Assembly (NCBI GenBank): GCA_046540795.1
Contig: JBKHEN010000038.1
Span: forward strand, 1 to 20,668
Length of the DNA stretch: 20,668 bases
Direction of reading: 5' to 3'
Source: JAAAOH01 sp046540795
Lineage (GTDB): Bacteria; Spirochaetota; Spirochaetia; DSM-27196; PWMO01
The position numbers were made by a program, and so were the translations under genes. This document shows, piece by piece, positions 7,322 to 14,118 of the stretch. The number at the start of each line of letters is the position of its first letter. Positions within the stretch are counted from its first letter, which is position 1. The notes under the pieces are model-generated. The model was not told the DNA's origin and did no database searches. It saw only the letters and a list, made by a program, of their open reading frames with translations.

Positions 7322-8665
7322 ATGGACACCGAAGAAAGCTTTCACGGACGAATCAGGGCGGGTCACCATGACGGCGACATAGAGGCCGTCTATCCGGGAG
7401 ACCTCGAGGAGCAGCGAGCCCGTCTCGCCGAGTTATGCGAGCGGTTCGTCGAGGAGTACGCCGATCAGCCGCAGCAGGTGTTTTCGGCACCGGGGCGTAC
7501 GGAGCTCGGCGGCAACCATACCGACCACAACGCCGGCCGTGTGCTGGCTGCGGGGGTTACTCTCGACACGGTTGCCGCGGTCTCCCCGCGCACCGATGCT
7601 CGGGTGCGCATCGTCTCGGAAGGGTTCGAGGGCACGATAGAGGTGGATACGCGCGAGCTCATGCCCGTGAAGACGGAAGCCGGCTCCCCGGCCGCCCTGG
7701 TTCGCGGGGTCGCCGCGTTCCTGCGCGCACACGGTCGAGAAGTAGGCGGGTTCGACGCCGTGGTCACCAGCCGTGTCGCGCCGGGCTCCGGGTTGAGCTC
7801 CTCCGCCTCCTTCGAGGTGCTCATCGCCGTGGTTCTCTCCTTCCTCCATAACGACGGCACGCTGACGCCGGTGGAGATCGCCCGGGCCGGTCGGCACGCC
7901 GAAAACGAATTCTTCGGCAAGCCGGCGGGGCTGATGGATCAAATTGCCTGCGCCGCCGGCGGGGTGGTAACCATAGACTTCGAGGACGAAGAAGCTCCCA
8001 CGGTACAGAGGATAACCGCCGGCTTTGCGGACCGGGGCTATCGACTGTTCGCCGTCGACTCCGGCGCCGGCCACGCCGACCTCACCGATGATTACGCCGC
8101 GGTGGTACACGAGATGAAGGAAGCGGCGCGGGTCTTCGGTCGAAGCACGCTGCGGGAGGTGGAAGAGCGCGCGTTCTTCGAGCGTCTGCCGGAGGTCCGC
8201 TCGCGGGTCGGAGACCGCGCCGTGCTCCGGGCGCTGCATTACTTCCGGGAGAACCGACGGGTGCTTCGACAAGCCCGGCTCCTGACCGACGGGGACATCG
8301 AAGGTTTTCTGTCGGAGGTACGCGAATCGGGCAGCTCGAGCTGGCGACTGCTGCAGAACTGCTATTCCCCCGCCGCCCTACAACAACAGGGCATTCCCCT
8401 GGCTCTCGCGCTCTCCGAAACATTTCTCGAGGAGTCGACGGTCTTCCCTCGTCCTCCGCGCCTGCACGGCGCCGCCCGAGTCCACGGCGGCGGGTTCGCC
8501 GGGACCATTCAGGCCTACGTTCCCACTGAGCGGGCGGCGGACTACCGGCGTGCCATGAGCGCGGTTTTCGGCGAGGGCTCGGTCACTCCTCTGACGATTC
8601 GGCCGTTGGGAGCCTGCCTGATCACCGGCACACCCCGCATTGAAAAACGCTCCGACCGTCGCTAA
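7322..8665 (+). CDS. galK: Galactokinase-like GHMP kinase (GNHTDH variant)
   Basis: An ATP-dependent sugar 1-kinase, most likely making galactose 1-phosphate. The 447 residues carry the galactokinase signature FSAPGRTELGGNHTDHNAG (54-72) with catalytic Arg59, the GHMP phosphate loop APGSGLSSSAS (153-163), GLMDQIACAAGG with catalytic Asp206, and the C-terminal RVHGGGFAGTIQAYV. The usual GEHTDY reads GNHTDH here. The Glu contacts the sugar in characterised galactokinases, so substrate specificity is less certain. An N-terminal extension of about 50 residues precedes the kinase core. The start is uncertain: ATG 7322 is chosen, ATG 7304 adds six residues (MIAFPL), and neither has a good Shine-Dalgarno. 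It is divergent from manA and 87 nt upstream of pfp. Confidence 0.85.
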   Translation: MDTEESFHGRIRAGHHDGDIEAVYPGDLEEQRARLAELCERFVEEYADQPQQVFSAPGRTELGGNHTDHNAGRVLAAGVTLDTVAAVSPRTDARVRIVSEGFEGTIEVDTRELMPVKTEAGSPAALVRGVAAFLRAHGREVGGFDAVVTSRVAPGSGLSSSASFEVLIAVVLSFLHNDGTLTPVEIARAGRHAENEFFGKPAGLMDQIACAAGGVVTIDFEDEEAPTVQRITAGFADRGYRLFAVDSGAGHADLTDDYAAVVHEMKEAARVFGRSTLREVEERAFFERLPEVRSRVGDRAVLRALHYFRENRRVLRQARLLTDGDIEGFLSEVRESGSSSWRLLQNCYSPAALQQQGIPLALALSETFLEESTVFPRPPRLHGAARVHGGGFAGTIQAYVPTERAADYRRAMSAVFGEGSVTPLTIRPLGACLITGTPRIEKRSDRR

Positions 8666-8680
8666 GATCGACACGCGAAC

Positions 8681-8710
8681 CGCGACGACGGTGCCGACGA
8701 CGACGGTGCC
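8681..8710 (+). repeat. 15-bp imperfect tandem duplication between galK and pfp
   Basis: Two adjacent 15-bp units share CGACGACGGTGCC exactly (8683-8695 and 8698-8710) and differ only at their first two or three bases. It lies 15 bp after the galK stop in otherwise featureless sequence. Confidence 0.7.
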
Positions 8711-8735
8711 CCGACGAGGGAGTATGAACGCACAC

Positions 8736-8744
8736 AGGAAGGAG
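8736..8744 (+). promoter_or_regulatory. Ribosome binding site of pfp
   Basis: AGGAAGGAG lies 8 nt before the ATG at 8753, a strong site that decides the pfp start. No convincing promoter is visible in the gap to galK, so pfp may be read from the galK transcript. Confidence 0.75.
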
Positions 8745-8752
8745 ACATATCC

Positions 8753-10411
8753 ATGGAACGATCCCCCCTACAGGAAGCGCGACGCGAATATCGGCCCAAG
8801 CTGCCCCCGGTGTTCGAGGATTCACTGGCCAAGGTAACGGTGGAACTCGGTGAGGCCACGGAAGCACCGCAGGATCAGAAGGGCTTGAAACAGCTCTTTC
8901 CGTTGACCTACGGCGCGCCGGTGGCACGATTCACCCGAACGGAGGCGCCTCGTGAGATTCCGCCCTTGTCGGTGGGGGTGGTGCTCTCCGGCGGTCAGGC
9001 ACCTGGAGGCCATAATGTCATTGCCGGTCTTCTCGACGCCCTCATGAGCGCGAACTCCAAGTCCAGACTCCTGGGCTTTCTCGGCGGTCCGAGCGGCATC
9101 CTCGAAGACAACATGATCGAACTCACCCCGAAGTTCGTCGACCAGTATCGCAACACCGGTGGATTCGACATGATCGGCTCCGGAAGGACCAAGATCGAGA
9201 CGGACGAGCAGTTCGAGACGGCCCTCGAGGTGTGCCGCAAACACGAGCTCGACGCCCTGGTCGTCATCGGCGGCGACGACTCCAACACCAATGCGGCCCT
9301 TCTTGCCGAGTACTTTCGGTCGAAAGACGCGGACGTACGGGTCATCGGCGTGCCGAAAACTATCGATCGCGACCTCAAGAACGAGTACATCGAGACCTCC
9401 TTCGGCTTCGATACCGCCACGAAGACCTACGCCGAGTTGATCGGCAACATTGCCCGTGACGCGGCATCCGCCCGCAAGTACTGGCACTTCATCAAGCTGA
9501 TGGGCCGCTCGGCATCTCACATAGCCCTGGAATGCGCCCTGCAGACGCACCCAAACGGCTGCATCATCTCGGAGGAAGTTGCCGAGAAGCACCAGACGCT
9601 GGATCAGGTCGTGGACCACATTGTGAAGATCGTGGTTGCCCGAGCGGAAAACGGTGAGAACTTCGGCGTGTTCCTGGTGCCGGAAGGGCTCATCGAGTTC
9701 ATCCCGGAAATGAAGGACATGATTTCGGAGCTCAACACGGTCCTGGGGCAGGACGAGGCGTATTTCCAGACGCTCCATACCTATGAGGACCAATCGGAAT
9801 GGGTCAACCGGAAGCTTACACGGGATTCTTCGCACGTGTTCTCGTCCCTGCCCACCGAAATCCAGCGACAGCTGTTGCTCGATCGGGATCCGCACGGCAA
9901 TGTGCAGGTGTCGCGGATCGAGACCGAAATGCTCCTCATAGACATGGTCGAGTCGCGGCTGAACGAAATGAAGACAGCCGGCGAGTTCTCCGGCAAGTTC
10001 AATGCCATGCGTCATTTCTTCGGCTACGAAGGCCGGTGCGCATTTCCCTCGAATTTCGATGCCGACTATTGCTACACGCTGGGATATACGGCATGCGCCC
10101 TGATAGTCGACGGCCTCAGCGGCTACGTTACCTCGATTCAGCACATCGCCGCCCCGGTGCCGGAGTGGAAACCGACGGGAGCGCCGCTCACGATGTTCAT
10201 GAACCTCGAGCAGCGCTCGGGCAAGCTCAAGCCGGTGATCAAGAAGGCGTACGTGAACCTCGAAGACACGCCTTTCCGCACCTTTGCCGCGCATCGAGAG
10301 GACTGGGAGCTAAAGACGTCCTACCGTTTCCCGGGGGCAATCCAGTACTTCGGGCCTCCGGAGGTGTGTGACGCGCCGGCGCTCACGCTCCAGATGGAAG
10401 GCAGCAAATAA
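8753..10411 (+). CDS. pfp: Pyrophosphate-dependent 6-phosphofructokinase (long form)
   Basis: Reversibly phosphorylates fructose 6-phosphate using PPi instead of ATP, serving both glycolysis and gluconeogenesis. The 552 residues match the long clade found in spirochaetes, some other bacteria and the plant beta subunit. It has GVVLSGGQAPGGHN (75-88), GFLGGPSGIL (108-117), GGDDSNTNA (173-181), VPKTIDRDLKN (200-210) with catalytic Asp205, and HFIKLMGRSASHIALE (245-260). The second Asp of GGDDS and Lys202 of PKTID mark PPi rather than ATP use. TIDRD is unusual: Arg206 stands where TIDND or TIDGD is common. It lies downstream of the galK-like kinase on the same strand, fitting a sugar-catabolism unit. 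Confidence 0.95.
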   Translation: MERSPLQEARREYRPKLPPVFEDSLAKVTVELGEATEAPQDQKGLKQLFPLTYGAPVARFTRTEAPREIPPLSVGVVLSGGQAPGGHNVIAGLLDALMSANSKSRLLGFLGGPSGILEDNMIELTPKFVDQYRNTGGFDMIGSGRTKIETDEQFETALEVCRKHELDALVVIGGDDSNTNAALLAEYFRSKDADVRVIGVPKTIDRDLKNEYIETSFGFDTATKTYAELIGNIARDAASARKYWHFIKLMGRSASHIALECALQTHPNGCIISEEVAEKHQTLDQVVDHIVKIVVARAENGENFGVFLVPEGLIEFIPEMKDMISELNTVLGQDEAYFQTLHTYEDQSEWVNRKLTRDSSHVFSSLPTEIQRQLLLDRDPHGNVQVSRIETEMLLIDMVESRLNEMKTAGEFSGKFNAMRHFFGYEGRCAFPSNFDADYCYTLGYTACALIVDGLSGYVTSIQHIAAPVPEWKPTGAPLTMFMNLEQRSGKLKPVIKKAYVNLEDTPFRTFAAHREDWELKTSYRFPGAIQYFGPPEVCDAPALTLQMEGSK

Positions 10412-10445
10412 CCCGATCCGGAGGCTCGGCTAACCGAAAACTAGA

Positions 10446-10474
10446 TTGCTCATATGAAAATCCGGGTTTAAGAT
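10446..10474 (+). promoter_or_regulatory. Promoter of the secreted-protein gene
   Basis: TTGCTC (10446-10451), exact 17-bp spacer, TAAGAT (10469-10474) in an AT-rich patch after pfp. The leader would be about 65 nt and ends in a strong ribosome binding site. Within it GTGCA and TGCAC (about 10489-10513) could pair as a small hairpin. Confidence 0.5.
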
Positions 10475-10533
10475 GAAAAATAGTAGTATGTGCATCTTCT
10501 CGTGAGGGTGCACACGTTGGTTTCAACCCGAAC

Positions 10534-10543
10534 AGGAGGAGGG
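10534..10543 (+). promoter_or_regulatory. Ribosome binding site of the secreted-protein gene
   Basis: AGGAGGAGGG ends 3 nt before the ATG at 10547. This, with the signal peptide beginning there, makes 10547 the start rather than the in-frame ATG at 10490. Confidence 0.75.
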
Positions 10544-10546
10544 AAA

Positions 10547-11320
10547 ATGGGAAAATTCATGATCGTGGTAGCACTTCTGTGCCTACCGTTCGTACTGTTC
10601 GCCCAGTCTACTATCATTGAGGACGACTTCTCGCGCATGGGAGCGTGGGTACCCGGCTACGGTGATTGGAATGTCGAAAACGGCCGGCTCGTCCAGGAGA
10701 GCACCGCCGCCGGTATGGCACGAATTGATCGGGAGGTACCCCAAGAGGGGACATACCAGATCGATTTCACTATTCGCTACGACGACGGCGGCTACAAGAA
10801 CATGGAGGACTATGAAGAAGGTCGTTACCATGCCGGTTTCGGTGTACACATCGGTGTGAGCGATCCACCTCTGCGAGGGAAGTCCTGGGGTAACAACGAT
10901 AGTTACCTCTTGTGGCTGAATCTCGATACTCGTGAGGATACAAGTCTCGATGCACCGTATCACCACGGGTTCCGTGCCCAGGTATATGAAAGCACCGACC
11001 ACGTCACCATGGACCTCTTCGAGAGCCGCCAGATGGAACGTTTTTTCGATGATCCTCGTGCCACGGTTAACCTGGTACAGGCACTTCGCACCCATGGGAT
11101 CGACGTTACTGTCGCGGACCTGGCAAAGTATCTCGATCGCAACGTTCCGGTAAGCATTCGCGTGGATACCGAAAGCGGAGAGATCGGCGTCAAAGACCCG
11201 ACCGCACCGATCCGCTACTACTTCACGGTGGATCCGGACAAACTCGACGGCGACTACATCAGTCTCCGCACAAACGCTCTCGCGGCCAGTTTCGATAATT
11301 TCACCGTAACCGAACGGTAA
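10547..11320 (+). CDS. Secreted protein of unknown function, possible LamG-like beta-sandwich
   Basis: I do not recognise this 257-residue protein by family. A clear signal peptide (MGKFMIVVALLCLPFVLFA, cleavage probably after Ala19) indicates export; no lipobox cysteine follows the core. The mature part starts DDFSRMGAWVPGYGDWNVENGRL and continues with alternating beta-type segments and many aromatic and acidic residues, ending AASFDNFTVTER. The DDF...W...G.W.VENG opening and the SFDNF.V ending resemble concanavalin/laminin-G-like domains such as those of DUF1080 sugar-binding or hydrolase proteins. That is a pattern impression and no catalytic residues can be named. It has its own promoter, a strong ribosome binding site and a strong terminator, so it is an independent, probably well-expressed unit. 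Confidence 0.75.
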   Translation: MGKFMIVVALLCLPFVLFAQSTIIEDDFSRMGAWVPGYGDWNVENGRLVQESTAAGMARIDREVPQEGTYQIDFTIRYDDGGYKNMEDYEEGRYHAGFGVHIGVSDPPLRGKSWGNNDSYLLWLNLDTREDTSLDAPYHHGFRAQVYESTDHVTMDLFESRQMERFFDDPRATVNLVQALRTHGIDVTVADLAKYLDRNVPVSIRVDTESGEIGVKDPTAPIRYYFTVDPDKLDGDYISLRTNALAASFDNFTVTER

Positions 11321-11329
11321 CTCAATTGG

Positions 11330-11351
11330 CGGCGGCCCATCCGGGCCGCCG
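11330..11351 (+). terminator. Strong hairpin terminator between convergent genes
   Basis: GGCGGCCC (11331-11338) pairs perfectly with GGGCCGCC (11343-11350) over a 4-nt loop, extended by one C-G pair. A T-rich tail (GTTCTTGTCT) follows on the plus strand, 10 nt after the secreted-protein stop. On the minus strand the same stem lies about 22 nt after the DUF2779 stop, so it may serve both, though that tail is T-poor. Confidence 0.75.
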
Positions 11352-11373
11352 TTCTTGTCTCAGTCATTCCATA

Positions 11374-12816
11374 TTACAAAAGCGCACATAGCCGTCGAAA
11401 CACGGCAACCATGGCACCGGTGTCGAACGAGCAGTAGCGCTTGAGCCGCTCGAGTACTTCTCCCTCGTCAACCTCCAGCGCCGCGGGAAACCTATAGCGG
11501 AGGAAGTAATACAACGCGTTCGCGTCTCGACCATCGGATACTCCGAGAGACGCGTAGCCCTCGTCCACCAGGGCCGCATACACCGCCTTCAGCGAAGCAC
11601 TACCCTGTTGACACGGATGATAAAAGTGATACCCGCAAAATATGCGTGAGAGGTCGACGAGACGCGCTGTAAGGCGCTCGACCTCGGCTTCCGCAGCCAC
11701 ACCCTCCGCTACGCCGCCCGCGACATCGGAAGTCCGGCCTGCCGTGGGGGCCGCGTTTGCTGCAGCCAATCGATACAACATTCGTCGCTCGAACGTACGT
11801 CCGTATACCACGATACTCCCGCGCTCACCGAGCCGTGAACGAAGGTGCCGGTAAAGGTTCTCCCGGTCGTCGTGCCCCGGCGGCGACGCGTATATCGTGT
11901 GCCGGAGATCCCCCTCCGGGTGATCGAGCGTATGCAGCGAGTACACGACCGGTATGTGCTCCCAGGATCCGACACCCCGCATTGTGGGCACCGCTTCGTT
12001 GTAGGCTTCGAAATCGAGGAAACGCAGGGGATAATTCAGAGAATCAATGAACTGCGCTATCTCCTCACGCTCGATGTGCGCTTTCCCGCTCCGCTCGGCC
12101 TCCTCACGGATGAGACGCTCGCGTGAGGCTTTCTCACCGGTTGTCCCGTTCCGGTCTCGACGACACACCCCGCACCGCCGACGGCCGCACGGTCGGGTCT
12201 GCCGCAGCATTTCGGCTTCGTCGAGAGTCAGTATCCACGACAGAGTTTCCAGGCGGCGCCCCACCTCGGTGGCACGGCCATGAGCGAGCATCGTGAGGTC
12301 CGTTTCCGCCACCAGGCCTACATAGCCGTCCCCGGGCTCATGCCGGTAACTCTTGTTCACGTGCAGGAGCTTGATCGCCTCTACCGGCAACCCTGAGGCG
12401 GTGAACACGTATGCCACAAACGCCGCTTCCCACGTCGCGGCCTCCTTTACCCCGGTTGCCGGTCGTACCAGATAGAGGACACGACCCTTCTCACTTTCCT
12501 CGAGCCCCTCCGCCCGAGCGCTCGCGACCAGGCTGTCGGAAATGCGATGACTCCGAGTTATCGGCGTGGACTGCGGTGAGAACACGTCGGTTGCCGGACC
12601 GTTTTGCGCCACGACGTGCTCGAGCCGAGCCTGCTGATCGCGTTCGAAGGCCTCGTAGAGCTTGGGCCCTGTCAGGATGCCGCTGCTCGGGTCGGAGCCC
12701 GTCGGAATACCGCCATCGGAGTCGGGGGTGGAACCATCGCCCTGTATCGCGTACCACAGCTCCCGAGCACACCATAGCCCCATCCGGAACTGTCGATTCG
12801 AGAGAACCGTACTCAC
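11374..12816 (-). CDS. DUF2779-domain protein, putative nuclease
   Basis: The 480-residue product has two parts. The C-terminal half (about 262-480) is DUF2779, with an RNase H/DEDD exonuclease-like pattern: FLDFEAYNEAVP with Asp268 and Glu270, VYSLHTLD, VVYGRTFERRML, LVDLSRIF, YHPCQQGSASLKAVY and YCSFDTGAMV with Asp465. The N-terminal half starts LSNRQFRMGLWCARELWY and has one cysteine (16) plus CGRRRCGVC (Cys210, 215, 218), the spacing of Cas4-type 4Fe-4S nucleases. The usual ExK of that fold appears replaced by LVR (116-118), so that active site looks degenerate. A low-complexity insert (27-48) and an alanine-rich one (351-379) interrupt the domains. The start is GTG, 2 nt after the ackA stop, implying coupled translation. 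The biological role is unknown. Confidence 0.85.
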   Translation of the reverse strand: MSTVLSNRQFRMGLWCARELWYAIQGDGSTPDSDGGIPTGSDPSSGILTGPKLYEAFERDQQARLEHVVAQNGPATDVFSPQSTPITRSHRISDSLVASARAEGLEESEKGRVLYLVRPATGVKEAATWEAAFVAYVFTASGLPVEAIKLLHVNKSYRHEPGDGYVGLVAETDLTMLAHGRATEVGRRLETLSWILTLDEAEMLRQTRPCGRRRCGVCRRDRNGTTGEKASRERLIREEAERSGKAHIEREEIAQFIDSLNYPLRFLDFEAYNEAVPTMRGVGSWEHIPVVYSLHTLDHPEGDLRHTIYASPPGHDDRENLYRHLRSRLGERGSIVVYGRTFERRMLYRLAAANAAPTAGRTSDVAGGVAEGVAAEAEVERLTARLVDLSRIFCGYHFYHPCQQGSASLKAVYAALVDEGYASLGVSDGRDANALYYFLRYRFPAALEVDEGEVLERLKRYCSFDTGAMVAVFRRLCALL

Positions 12817-12818
12817 TC

Positions 12819-14027
12819 TTACTCTGCCGGTCCAATCAACTCGTACGTATCGATAGCGATCTGCAGCTCCTCGTCGGTGGGTACCACGAGGATCGTTACG
12901 GGGGAGTAGTCCATAGAGATGATTCCCTTCCGCGGTCCGTTCTCGAGATTCTTGCGGTAGTCCATCACGATGCCGATATTCTCGAGACGATTGCAGACGC
13001 GCTCGCGCATGCGCGTGCCGTATTGCCCGATCCCGCCGGTGAACACCAGGAGATCGGTTTTGACCATGTTGGCCGCATATCCACCGATGTACTTGCGAAT
13101 GCGGTAGGCATATACGTCGAGAGCGTCCTGGGCGTTTCGGTTCCCCCGTTCGGCCGCATCCTCCAGGTCCCGCAAGTCGTTGGAGATACCCGACAGACCG
13201 AGCAACCCGCTCTCTCGATTCAGCATTTCGTTCAACTGCGTCGCCGTATATCCCCGTTCCAGCAAATAGAAGATGATCGCCGGATCGATGTCGCCACTGC
13301 GGGTTCCCATGACGAGCCCTTCGAGCGGAGTAAATCCCATCGAGGTATCCACCGAGCGACCGTTTCGGATGGCGGTAATCGAGGCGCCGTTACCGAGATG
13401 ACAAGAGATCACGTTGGTATTGTCCGGCGAACGCTTTGCAAACTTGACGGCCTCCGCCGCTACGAAGCGATGACTCGTACCATGGAACCCGTAACGACGT
13501 ATCTTGTACGTCTCGTACAGCTCCCGCGGCAATCCATAGAGATATGCCGCCGGGGTGAGCGTCTGATGGAACGCCGTATCGAACACGGCGACCTGCGGCT
13601 TTTCCGGCAATAGCTGCCCCACGTCGCGAATGCCGGTGAGGTTCGCAGGATTATGCAGGGGTGCGAGCTCCACGTTCTCCTCGATCGCGGCAATGACGCT
13701 TTCGTCTATCCGGACGGACTCGGAGTACCTCTCTCCCCCGTGCACGACCCGATGGCCGACACCGGCGATATCGTCCAAGGACGGAAGTATGCCCTTGGGA
13801 TCGTCGACGAGGGCCTCACTCATCATCCGAGCCGCGGTCTCGTGGTCCGGCACATCCTGCTCTCGGACGATTCGGCCGTTGGCGGAGTTCTGCTCCAGTC
13901 GCCCCTTCGGCTGTCCGATCCGTTCTATCGCACCGCTTCCGAGACTGCTGCGAGCAGGCATTTCGTAGACCTCGTATTTCAGGGACGAGCTGCCGCAGTT
14001 CACTACGAGTATCTTGCACGAGCTCAT
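12819..14027 (-). CDS. ackA: Acetate kinase, with an unusual active-site residue
   Basis: Interconverts acetyl phosphate plus ADP with acetate plus ATP, the ATP-forming end of fermentation. The 402 residues match the family. Seen: VNCGSSSLKY (9-18), GHRVVHGGERYS with Arg93, PLHNPAN with His125, VFDTAFHQT with Asp150, GFHGTSHRFV with His182, CHLGNGASITA with Asn213 and MGTRSGDIDP with Arg243. Near the C-terminus the conserved GIGENS reads GIGQYG: Gln335 replaces the Glu equivalent to the essential, magnesium-related Glu384 of the Methanosarcina enzyme. Everything else looks intact, so the protein is either an active variant or functionally altered. No phosphotransacetylase gene is adjacent. 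It has a probable leaderless promoter and is followed by DUF2779. Confidence 0.95.
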   Translation of the reverse strand: MSSCKILVVNCGSSSLKYEVYEMPARSSLGSGAIERIGQPKGRLEQNSANGRIVREQDVPDHETAARMMSEALVDDPKGILPSLDDIAGVGHRVVHGGERYSESVRIDESVIAAIEENVELAPLHNPANLTGIRDVGQLLPEKPQVAVFDTAFHQTLTPAAYLYGLPRELYETYKIRRYGFHGTSHRFVAAEAVKFAKRSPDNTNVISCHLGNGASITAIRNGRSVDTSMGFTPLEGLVMGTRSGDIDPAIIFYLLERGYTATQLNEMLNRESGLLGLSGISNDLRDLEDAAERGNRNAQDALDVYAYRIRKYIGGYAANMVKTDLLVFTGGIGQYGTRMRERVCNRLENIGIVMDYRKNLENGPRKGIISMDYSPVTILVVPTDEELQIAIDTYELIGPAE

Positions 14028-14034
14028 GAGGGCG

Positions 14035-14063
14035 AGTGTAGCGCGAACGGGAGTTCAGGTAAA
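14035..14063 (-). promoter_or_regulatory. Promoter of ackA, predicted leaderless
   Basis: Minus-strand TTTACC (14063-14058), 17-bp spacer, TACACT (14040-14035), then 7 nt to the ATG and no Shine-Dalgarno. It is back to back with the promoter of the divergent gene: the two -35 hexamers are 6 bp apart. Confidence 0.55.
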
Positions 14064-14118
14064 CGCCCGTTGCCCTCGCAGCCGGAGCCTGCTACCTTTT
14101 CGCCCATGCCCTCGCAGC
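14064..14118 (+). repeat. Direct repeat spanning promoter and start codon, 36-bp period
   Basis: TGCCCTCGCAGC occurs perfectly at 14071-14082 and 14107-14118, with matching CGCCC just before each copy. The first copy supplies the -35 hexamer and the second contains the first codons of the downstream gene. The 36-bp period keeps the frame, so the first copy reads TTG CCC TCG CAG where the gene reads ATG CCC TCG CAG. Confidence 0.75.
14070..14098 (+). promoter_or_regulatory. Promoter of the phospholipase C-like gene, predicted leaderless
   Basis: TTGCCC (14070-14075), 17-bp spacer, TACCTT (14093-14098), then 7 nt to the ATG at 14106, with no ribosome binding site. The geometry is the same as for the divergent ackA promoter. 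Confidence 0.5.

Noticed and set aside
8822..10294. A 490-codon open frame antisense to pfp
   Set aside because: It lies wholly opposite a clearly identified gene, has no recognisable domain, and its composition is that of a GC-rich shadow frame.
11640..11760. Alanine-rich low-complexity stretch as a repeat array
   Set aside because: It is an insert inside the DUF2779 gene with no regular period.
12411..13613. A 400-codon open frame antisense to ackA and DUF2779
   Set aside because: It spans parts of two real minus-strand genes and has no coherent domain.
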